NCBI GenBank assembly: GCA_027485675.1
Contig: JAIXQP010000018.1
Coordinates: 62,001 to 126,000, forward strand
From: Terriglobales bacterium
GTDB taxonomy: Bacteria; Acidobacteriota; Terriglobia; Bryobacterales; Bryobacteraceae
Reading direction: 5' to 3'
Length of the DNA: 64,000 nucleotides
The notes beneath the pieces were generated by a model. That model was not told where the DNA came from and did not search any database. It saw only the letters and a list, made by a program, of their open reading frames with translations. Shown in pieces: positions 8,529-15,497 of this stretch (positions are counted from its first letter, which is position 1; every line of letters starts with the position of its first letter). The translations under genes and the position numbers were made by a program.

Positions 8529-9437
8529 ATGCCCATTCGCCTCTCCGCCTTTCCCAAGTGCTATCTCGACGCCATTGCCGGCGAAAAGCCCACCATGACC
8601 GTCTTCGATTGGATCGCCATGGCGCGCGACCTCGACGCCGACGGCCTCGAAATGTACGACGGCTTCTTCACGTCGCTCGACCCGGCCTATCTCGACTCGA
8701 TCGGCGAAGCCATCTCCAGCGCCGGTTTCGACATGCCGATGCTCTGCTGCTCGCCGGACTTCACCAACCCGGACGCCGACGCCCGGCGCCGCGCCGTCGA
8801 CCGCGAAGCCGCCATGATCGCCGTCACCCGCCGCCTCGGCGGACCCGGCGCCGTCTGCCGCGTCCTCAGCGGCCAACGGTATCCCGGCCTCTCCCGCGAG
8901 CAGGGCCTGCACTGGGTGGTCGAATGCATCGAGTCGCTCCTGCCCGTCGCCCGCGAGCATGGCATCATCCTTGGCCTCGAAAATCATTACAAGGACGGCT
9001 TCTGGCGCTATCCCGAATTCGCCCAGAAGAAGGACGTCTTCCTCGAACTCCTCGCCCTGATCAACGACACCGAAAACTTTGGCGTTCAGTACGATCCCTC
9101 GAACGCTCTCGTTGCCGGCGACGACCCGATCGAGCTTCTTGAAATCGTCGCGCCCCGCGTCGTCTCCATGCACGCGAGCGACCGCTACCTCGTCCCCGGC
9201 GCCTCGCTCGACGATCTGCGCCAGGCCGACGGCACGCTCGGCTATTCGCCCAACCTCCGCCACGGCGTCACCGGCCAGGGTCTCAATGATTATCACGAGA
9301 TCTTCCGCATCCTCGCCGCCCACAAATACAACGGCTGGATCAGCCTCGAAGACGGCATGAACGGCATGGACGAGATGGTCGCCTCGCTCGCCTTCCTCCG
9401 TCGCATGAGCGCGCAGTACTTCCCGGAGGCGAACTAA
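8529..9437 (+). CDS. Sugar phosphate isomerase/epimerase (AP-endonuclease-2-like TIM barrel)
   Basis: 302 residues, cytoplasmic by sequence. It has the metal-binding TIM-barrel pattern of the xylose-isomerase-like superfamily: GLEMYDGF near residue 38, ILGLENHYKDGFW near 152, FGVQYDPSNALVAGDDP near 187, VVSMHASDR near 213 and GWISLEDGMNGMDE near the end, where acidic and His residues coordinate the metal. The substrate is unknown; members isomerise, epimerise or cleave keto-sugars. It sits one base before a Gfo/Idh/MocA oxidoreductase and one gene before a GDSL-DUF1080 protein, a grouping suggestive of oxidised (3-keto) sugar metabolism. Its ATG is only 21 bp from the divergent Trx7 start, so its promoter must overlap that gene. 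Confidence 0.88.
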   Translation: MPIRLSAFPKCYLDAIAGEKPTMTVFDWIAMARDLDADGLEMYDGFFTSLDPAYLDSIGEAISSAGFDMPMLCCSPDFTNPDADARRRAVDREAAMIAVTRRLGGPGAVCRVLSGQRYPGLSREQGLHWVVECIESLLPVAREHGIILGLENHYKDGFWRYPEFAQKKDVFLELLALINDTENFGVQYDPSNALVAGDDPIELLEIVAPRVVSMHASDRYLVPGASLDDLRQADGTLGYSPNLRHGVTGQGLNDYHEIFRILAAHKYNGWISLEDGMNGMDEMVASLAFLRRMSAQYFPEAN

Positions 9438-9438
9438 C

Positions 9439-10467
9439 ATGCGCACCGGCCTTGTCGGCTGCGGCAAGGTGGGCCACCTGCACGCCGCCGCGCTCTCCCA
9501 GCTCAGCACCTTCACCGCCGTTTGCGACCACGACCCCGCCCGCGCCGCGGCCTTCTCCGCACAGTACGGCGCCACGCCCTGCGCCGACGTCGCCTCCATG
9601 CTCGGCGCCGTCGACGCGCTCGTCGTCTGCACGCCCCATCCGCTCCACGCCGCGCCCGCCGTTCCCGCGCTCGAAGCCGGCGTCCACGTCCTCGTCGAAA
9701 AGCCGCTTGCCGCCACGCTCGAAGATTGCGACCGCATGCTTGAAGCCGCCGTCCGCGGCCGCGCCCGCCTGGGCGTCGTCAGCCAACGCCGTTTCTTTGA
9801 ACCGGTTCTCGCCATGAAGGCGGCCATCGACGCCGGCAAGATCGGCCAGCCCATTCTCGGCACCGTCGCCATGTTCAGTTGGCGCGACGAAGCCTACTAC
9901 CGCTCCGACCCATGGCGCGGCAAATGGTCCACCGAAGGCGGCGGCGTGCTCATCAACCAAGCCCCGCACCACCTCGACATCCTGCAATGGATGATGGGCC
10001 CCATGCGCGAAGTCTCCGGCGAATGGAGCAACCTGAACCATCCCTACGTTGAAGTGGAAGACACGGCCCTCGCCAACATCCGCTTCGCCAATGGCGGTCT
10101 CGGCAACATCGTCTGCAGCCTCTCGCAAAACCCCGGCATTCACACGAAAATTCACGTCCACGGCAAGAACGGCTACTCCGTCGGCACGCAGACCGACGGC
10201 GGCGCCACCTTCATCGCCGGCATGTCCGGCGCCATTCTCGAACCTGCCTACAACGACCTCTGGACCATCCCCGGCGAGACCGCGCCGACCTACGAGGCGC
10301 CCGCCGACCCCATCCCGCACTATCACCGGCTCCAAGTCCAGGACTTCCTCGCAGCCATCGACCAGGGCCGCCCCTTTGTCTCGCCGGCGGAAGACGGCCG
10401 AGCCGTCGTCGCGCTCATCCAAGGCATTTACCGCTCTAGCCGCGAGCGCCGCCCCGTCACCCTATAA
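9439..10467 (+). CDS. Gfo/Idh/MocA family NAD(P)-dependent oxidoreductase
   Basis: 342 residues. The N-terminal Rossmann domain opens with GLVGCGKVGHLHAAAL; the dinucleotide-binding half ends with the family hallmark VEKPLAATLEDCD near residue 90, whose Lys is the usual catalytic residue. The C-terminal alpha/beta domain carries GGGVLINQAPHHLDILQWMMG, the conserved His-bearing helix at about residue 175. Members oxidise or reduce sugar hydroxyls, often at C3. No signal peptide is seen. The ATG lies one base after the TAA of the TIM-barrel gene, so the two are almost certainly cotranscribed and probably act on the same sugar. Confidence 0.92.
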   Translation: MRTGLVGCGKVGHLHAAALSQLSTFTAVCDHDPARAAAFSAQYGATPCADVASMLGAVDALVVCTPHPLHAAPAVPALEAGVHVLVEKPLAATLEDCDRMLEAAVRGRARLGVVSQRRFFEPVLAMKAAIDAGKIGQPILGTVAMFSWRDEAYYRSDPWRGKWSTEGGGVLINQAPHHLDILQWMMGPMREVSGEWSNLNHPYVEVEDTALANIRFANGGLGNIVCSLSQNPGIHTKIHVHGKNGYSVGTQTDGGATFIAGMSGAILEPAYNDLWTIPGETAPTYEAPADPIPHYHRLQVQDFLAAIDQGRPFVSPAEDGRAVVALIQGIYRSSRERRPVTL

Positions 10468-10474
10468 GCTACCC

Positions 10475-12298
10475 ATGAGGTACGATACCGCCGTGCGTCT
10501 TCTTCTCTTCTCTCTGCTCTCCCTCGCCGCGTTCGCCCAGGACTTCCACCTCAAAGACGGCGACCGCGTTGTCTTCTTCGGCGACTCGATCACGGATCAG
10601 CGCCTCTATACGACCTTCACGGAGACCTTCGCAGTCACCCGCTACCCCGACCGCAAGATCACCTTCACGCACTCGGGTTGGGGCGGCGATCGCGTCACCG
10701 GCGGCGCCGGGGGCGGCATTGCCGAACGTCTCGATCGCGACGTCTTCGCCTACAAGCCCACCGTCGTCTCCATCATGCTCGGCATGAACGATGGCCGCGT
10801 CCGCGCCTTCGAGCAGCAGATCTTCGATATCTACTCAAACGGCTTCCGCAACATCGTCAAGCAGTTGAAGGAGAAGGCCCCCGGCGTCCGCATCACGGCC
10901 ATTCAGCCCTCGCCCTACGACGACGTCACCTATGAGCCCCGCTTCCCCGGCGGTTACAACGCCGTCCTGCTGCGCTACGCCGACTTTCTCTCCCAACTGG
11001 CCAAGGAGCAGCAGCTCACCCTTGCCGATCTCAACCGCCCCGTCACCGCCATGCTCGCCAAGGCCAAGGCCACCGACGCTGCCCGGTCGCAGCGGATCAT
11101 TCCGGACCGCGTCCACCCCGGCCCGGCGGGCCACTTGATCATGGCCGGCGGTCTGCTGCAGGGCTGGGGCGCACCCAGCGTCGTCTCCGCCGTCACCATC
11201 GACGCGAAGACGCAGAAGGTCACCGCCTCGACCAACACCACCGTCTCCAATCTCGCCAAGCTCTCCTGGACCCAACTCGACCGCGCCCTGCCCTTCCCCA
11301 TCGATACGGCCGACCCCATCATGGCGCTCGCCGTCAACTCTTCGGACTTCATCGACCGCTTCAATCAGCAGACGCTGCAGATCACGGGGCTCCCCGCCGG
11401 CCCGCATACCCTGCGCATCGATGGCAGTGAAGTCGCCACCCGCACCGCTGCCGAATGGGCCGCCGGTGTGAATCTCGCCACCCTGCGCACCCCCATGTGG
11501 GCGCAGGCCGCGCAGGTGCACGCGCTCACGCTCCGCCGCGCCAATGTCCACAACACCCGCTGGCGCAGCCTGCAAGTACCGCTCAGCCAGGACGGCCTCG
11601 CCGGCCTCGCCAAGGCCACCGATGCCATCGACGTGCTCACCGCCGAACTCACCGAAAAGCAGCGCGCCGCCGCGCAGCCGGTCGCCCACCAGTTCGAACT
11701 CGTCCCCGGCCCGTCCGCGTTCAAGTCGCTTTGGAACGGCAAGGACCTCACCGGCTGGCACATCAGCCAGGTGAACCACCACGGCAAAACCGAAGGCTGG
11801 AAGGTGGAAGAAGGCGCCCTGACCGGCACGCAGGACCGGCCCGGCCACGGCGGCATTCTGCTGACGGACCGGCCCTACAAGAACTTCGAGATCAGCCTGG
11901 AGATCAACCCCACCTACGGCTGCGACGGGGGCCTCTTCCTCCGCGCCAATGAGAAGGGCCAGGCTTATCAGGTGCTGCTCGACTATCTCGACGGCGGCGC
12001 CATCGGTGGGGTCTACGGCGAGCGCCTGCAGGGCGTCCAGACCTTCGTCCCCAACTGGCGGGAGTGGTATCGCGGCAACGATTGGAACCATCTCCGCGCC
12101 CGCATTGAAGGCGACGTCCCGCGCATCCGCGTGTGGCTGAACGGCATCCTGATCACGGACTTCCAGGACACCGCCAACCACCTGCCCGAAGGCGCCACCA
12201 GCGGCATGATCGCCGTGCAGGTGCACGCGGGCAACCGCTGGATTCCCGGCGGCAAGCAGCGCTTTCGAAATCTGATGGTGCGCGAACTGCCGAACTAG
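10475..12298 (+). CDS. Secreted GDSL/SGNH hydrolase fused to a DUF1080 (3-keto-glycoside hydrolase-like) domain
   Basis: 607 residues from the ATG at 10475; an in-frame GTG at 10493 with GAGG 12 bases upstream is an alternative. A signal peptide (VRLLLFSLLSLAAFA) is followed by a complete SGNH hydrolase: GDSITDQ near residue 31, GGDRV, GMNDG near 105 and DRVHPGPAGH near 210 give the Ser, Gly, Asn and Asp-His blocks. From about residue 418 a DUF1080 concanavalin-like domain runs to the end (SLWNGKDLTGWH, CDGGLFLRANEKG, NDWNHLRARIEG, WLNGILITDFQD). DUF1080 members are linked to hydrolysis of 3-keto-glycosides. The fusion could deacylate and cleave one glycan outside the cytoplasm. It converges on kdsA with stops sharing the palindrome CTAG. 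Confidence 0.88.
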   Translation: MRYDTAVRLLLFSLLSLAAFAQDFHLKDGDRVVFFGDSITDQRLYTTFTETFAVTRYPDRKITFTHSGWGGDRVTGGAGGGIAERLDRDVFAYKPTVVSIMLGMNDGRVRAFEQQIFDIYSNGFRNIVKQLKEKAPGVRITAIQPSPYDDVTYEPRFPGGYNAVLLRYADFLSQLAKEQQLTLADLNRPVTAMLAKAKATDAARSQRIIPDRVHPGPAGHLIMAGGLLQGWGAPSVVSAVTIDAKTQKVTASTNTTVSNLAKLSWTQLDRALPFPIDTADPIMALAVNSSDFIDRFNQQTLQITGLPAGPHTLRIDGSEVATRTAAEWAAGVNLATLRTPMWAQAAQVHALTLRRANVHNTRWRSLQVPLSQDGLAGLAKATDAIDVLTAELTEKQRAAAQPVAHQFELVPGPSAFKSLWNGKDLTGWHISQVNHHGKTEGWKVEEGALTGTQDRPGHGGILLTDRPYKNFEISLEINPTYGCDGGLFLRANEKGQAYQVLLDYLDGGAIGGVYGERLQGVQTFVPNWREWYRGNDWNHLRARIEGDVPRIRVWLNGILITDFQDTANHLPEGATSGMIAVQVHAGNRWIPGGKQRFRNLMVRELPN

Positions 12299-13092
12299 AT
12301 CAGCTCTTCCACCGGCCGCAAGTGCTGCCGCGTCACCGCGTCCAGCTCGGTCAGCCGCCGCCAGAATCCGGCGAGCTGATCGATCGGCAACGCGTTCGCC
12401 CCGTCCGATAGCGCCCGCTCCGGCGCTTCGTGGACTTCGACGAACAAGCCGTCGATCCCCACGCCTACGGCTGCCCGCGCGAGCGGCTCAATGAACTCCG
12501 GCTGCCCGCCGCTGCCATGCCCCGCCGCGCCCGGCAGTTGCACGCTGTGCGTCGCATCGAACACCACCGGCCAGCCGAAGCTGCGCATGATGATCAGGCT
12601 GCGCATGTCGACGACGAGGTTGTTGTAGCCAAACGTCGTCCCGCGCTCGGTCAGAATGATGTTGTTGTTCCCCGTCGAGGCCACCTTGTCGGCCGCCAGC
12701 CGGATGTCCCACGGCGAAACGAACTGACCCTTCTTGATGTTGATCACGCGACCCGACCGCCCGGCTTCGACGAGAAGATCCGTCTGCCGGCACAGAAACG
12801 CCGGAATCTGCAGAATGTCGCAGACCTCGGCGGCCGGCCCAACCTGCCACGGTTCATGGATGTCCGTCAGAATGCGAAAGCCTCGCTGCTTCACCTGCCC
12901 GAGCATCCGCAACCCTTCCACCAGGCCCGGCCCGCGATACGAGTGCACACTCGACCGGTTGGCCTTATCAAACGATGCCTTGAAAACGAAGTCCCCCACG
13001 ATCGCCTGAATGCTCTCCGACAGGAAATGGAGATGCTCTTCGCTTTCGATGACGCAGGGTCCCGCGATGAGGTCTAACGTGTCATTGGGCAT
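12295..13092 (-). CDS. kdsA: 3-deoxy-8-phosphooctulonate synthase
   Basis: 265 residues. It condenses arabinose 5-phosphate with phosphoenolpyruvate to Kdo 8-phosphate for lipopolysaccharide core. Family motifs are intact: LIAGPCVIES at the N terminus, FKASFDKANRSS, LTDIHEPWQ, CRQTDLL, INIKKGQFVSPWD, LTERGTTFGYNNLVVDM, VFDATHSVQLPG and FVEVHEAPERALSDG. The Cys in AGPC marks the metal-dependent subclass, as opposed to the Asn-type enterobacterial enzyme. Its start overlaps the 3' end of pyrG by 11 bases, and it is the last gene of the kdsB-pyrG-kdsA unit. Confidence 0.96.
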   Translation of the reverse strand: MPNDTLDLIAGPCVIESEEHLHFLSESIQAIVGDFVFKASFDKANRSSVHSYRGPGLVEGLRMLGQVKQRGFRILTDIHEPWQVGPAAEVCDILQIPAFLCRQTDLLVEAGRSGRVINIKKGQFVSPWDIRLAADKVASTGNNNIILTERGTTFGYNNLVVDMRSLIIMRSFGWPVVFDATHSVQLPGAAGHGSGGQPEFIEPLARAAVGVGIDGLFVEVHEAPERALSDGANALPIDQLAGFWRRLTELDAVTRQHLRPVEELI

Positions 13093-14716
13093 GCATCAGC
13101 TCCGCGCTCCGGCCAATGCGGCGGAGGTGCTCTTCGTAGGAGGCGCCCACGAAAGCGGTGAAGAGCGGATGCGGCTCAAGCGGCTTCGATTTGAGTTCGG
13201 GGTGAAACTGGCAGCCGAGATACCAGGGGTGGTCTTTGATTTCGCAGATTTCAACGTAGATACCGTCCGGGGTTTGCCCGGTTAACTGTAGTCCGCCGTC
13301 GGTGAGAACTTTCTCAAAATCGCGATTAAATTCAAAGCGGTGCCGGTGGCGTTCGCTCACCAACTCCTGCCCGTAGGCCTCCCGCGCAAAGCTGCCCGGA
13401 GCCAACTTGCAGGGGTAAGCGCCCAGCCGCATCGTGCCGCCCAACTCGTCAATGCCCTTCAACTCGCGGAGCTTGTAGATCACGCGGTGCGGCGTCGACG
13501 GATCGAACTCGGTGGAATCCGCCTGCGGCATGCCGCATACGTTGCGGGCGTACTCAATCACCATCGTCTGCATGCCGAGGCAGATGCCGAAGTAGGGCAC
13601 CTTGTTCTCCCGGGCGTAGCGAATGGCGTTCAGCATTCCCGCCACGCCGCGCTTGCCGAAGCCGCCCGGCACCAGGATGCCATCGTACTGTTTCAACGTC
13701 TCGGCGCACTCCGGCCACGTCAAGTTCTCGGCTTCAATCCAGTGGATGTTCACCTTCAACCGCTTCGCCAGGCCGCCGTGCAGCAGCGCCTCTTTCAAGC
13801 TCTTATAGCTATCCTCGTACTCGACGTACTTACCCACCAGGCCGATGTTCACTTCGTCGACGGTGTTCTGCATGCGGTCGAGCATCTCGGTCCACCGGGT
13901 CAGATCCCGCGGCGCGCTCTCCATGCGGAACTGGTCGAGAATGATCTCGTCCACGCCCTGTTCGGCGAACATCAGCGGCACTTCGTAGATGGTGCTCGCG
14001 TCGGAAGCGCTGATCACCGCCCGCGGCGCCACGTCGCAGAACAGCGCGATCTTTTCCTTCAACTCCGCGCCAATTGGCCGTTCGCTGCGGCAGACGAGAA
14101 TATCCGGCTGCACGCCAATCGCCCGCAGCTCCTTCACGCTATGCTGCGTCGGCTTGGTCTTCAACTCATGCGCCGCCGCAATCCAGGGCACCAGGCTGAC
14201 ATGGACGAAGATCGTGTTGTCCCGGCCCTTCTCGTGCCGTACCTGCCGGATGGCTTCGAGAAAGGGCAGAGACTCAATGTCGCCCACCGTGCCGCCGATC
14301 TCGACGATGACGACATCCACGTCCGGCGAAACCCGCTCGATGCCGGCTTTGATTTCGTTCGTCACGTGGGGAATCACCTGCACGGTCTTGCCGAGGTAGT
14401 CGCCCCGGCGCTCGCGGCTGATGATCGTCTCGTAGATGCGTCCTGACGTCAGGTTGTTGGCCTGTGTCAGCGGCGCGTGGGTGAAGCGTTCATAGTGACC
14501 CAGGTCCAGGTCGGTCTCGGCGCCGTCATCGGTGACGAAGACTTCGCCGTGCTGGAACGGGCTCATGGTGCCCGGGTCCACGTTCAGGTAGGGATCGAAC
14601 TTCTGCAGCGTGACGCGCAATCCCCGGCTTTCGAGCAAGCAGCCGATGGACGCTGCGGCGATGCCCTTACCCAAAGAACTCACCACGCCGCCCGTCACGA
14701 ATATGTATTTGGCCAT
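13082..14716 (-). CDS. pyrG: CTP synthase
   Basis: 544 residues, the standard full length. It makes CTP from UTP, ATP and glutamine. The synthetase domain opens with YIFVTGGVVSSLGKGIAAASIG (P-loop) and has the DPYLNVDPGTMSPFQHGEVFVTDDGAE-type block; the glutaminase domain has PGGFGKRG and the nucleophile Cys in GICLGMQ near residue 378, with a C-terminal His-Glu pair in FHPELKSKP. It lies between kdsB and kdsA with a 9-nt gap upstream and an 11-nt overlap downstream. CTP is the direct substrate of KdsB, so the operon couples nucleotide supply to Kdo activation. Confidence 0.97.
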   Translation of the reverse strand: MAKYIFVTGGVVSSLGKGIAAASIGCLLESRGLRVTLQKFDPYLNVDPGTMSPFQHGEVFVTDDGAETDLDLGHYERFTHAPLTQANNLTSGRIYETIISRERRGDYLGKTVQVIPHVTNEIKAGIERVSPDVDVVIVEIGGTVGDIESLPFLEAIRQVRHEKGRDNTIFVHVSLVPWIAAAHELKTKPTQHSVKELRAIGVQPDILVCRSERPIGAELKEKIALFCDVAPRAVISASDASTIYEVPLMFAEQGVDEIILDQFRMESAPRDLTRWTEMLDRMQNTVDEVNIGLVGKYVEYEDSYKSLKEALLHGGLAKRLKVNIHWIEAENLTWPECAETLKQYDGILVPGGFGKRGVAGMLNAIRYARENKVPYFGICLGMQTMVIEYARNVCGMPQADSTEFDPSTPHRVIYKLRELKGIDELGGTMRLGAYPCKLAPGSFAREAYGQELVSERHRHRFEFNRDFEKVLTDGGLQLTGQTPDGIYVEICEIKDHPWYLGCQFHPELKSKPLEPHPLFTAFVGASYEEHLRRIGRSAELMHAQ

Positions 14717-14725
14717 AAAGAGAGA

Positions 14726-15454
14726 TCAAAGAAGGCCCAGGTGGGCCTGCACTCGCACAAGGTCTTCCGGGGTATCCACCCCCAGGGATTCATACTGCGT
14801 TTCGGCTACATGAATGGCGAACCCATTCTCGAGAGCCCGCAACTGCTCCAGCCGTTCGGCCTGCTCCAGCGGACCCACCGGAAGGTCCGAGTATTCGAGC
14901 AGAAATTCGCGGCGGTAGACATAGAGCCCGATGTGCTTAAAGTAGGTCACGGCGCCGCCCCGGTTAAAAGGAATGGGGCTGCGCGAAAAGTAGATTGCCA
15001 ATCCGCGATGATCCGTTACAACTTTTACGACATTCGGATTGGTGATTTCGTCCAGCCGGTCGATCTTCCGCTTCAAGGTCGCCATCTGCGCGTGGGGCTG
15101 GTCGAGCAGGCCCTGTACGGCCAGGTCAATCGCGGCGGGATCGATCAGCGGCTCGTCCCCTTGAATGTTCACGACAATTTCGTGGGCATGGTTCCCGGCG
15201 ACTTCGGCGACGCGGTCGGTACCGGAAAGGTGCGTGGGCAGGGTCATTTGGACCGGAGCCCCAAAAGCGCGGCTGGCGGCGACGATGGCATCGTCGTCGG
15301 TGGCGATCAAAACCTGATCGAGGGATTTGCAGAGGCAGGCGCGTTCATAAACGTGCTGCAGCATCGGCTTGCCGTCCAGAGGGACGAGGGGTTTCCCTGG
15401 AAACCGAGTAGAAGCCAGGCGCGCCGGAATAATTCCTAAAACTCTGGCGGGCAC
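14726..15454 (-). CDS. kdsB: 3-deoxy-manno-octulosonate cytidylyltransferase (CMP-Kdo synthetase)
   Basis: 242 residues from a GTG at 15454, matching the usual KdsB length; longer in-frame extensions would run into the divergent gene. It activates Kdo with CTP. Motifs: VLGIIPARLASTRFPGKPL at the N terminus, MLQHVYERA, VLIATDD, MTLPTHLSGTDRVAEVA, EIVVNIQGDEPLIDP near residue 93 and YFKHIGLYVYRREFL near 180. No good Shine-Dalgarno precedes the GTG. It is the first gene of the kdsB-pyrG-kdsA unit, so its product consumes the CTP made by its neighbour and the Kdo made via kdsA. Confidence 0.95.
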   Translation of the reverse strand: MPARVLGIIPARLASTRFPGKPLVPLDGKPMLQHVYERACLCKSLDQVLIATDDDAIVAASRAFGAPVQMTLPTHLSGTDRVAEVAGNHAHEIVVNIQGDEPLIDPAAIDLAVQGLLDQPHAQMATLKRKIDRLDEITNPNVVKVVTDHRGLAIYFSRSPIPFNRGGAVTYFKHIGLYVYRREFLLEYSDLPVGPLEQAERLEQLRALENGFAIHVAETQYESLGVDTPEDLVRVQAHLGLL

Positions 15455-15497
15455 ATTCGATGGTAACACGCGCTCCGCCGAGTGATAAGATTCCCGC

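Noticed and set aside
10049-10474. Long upstream extension of the GDSL-DUF1080 frame
   Set aside because: It lies inside the Gfo/Idh/MocA gene in another frame and would bury the signal peptide.
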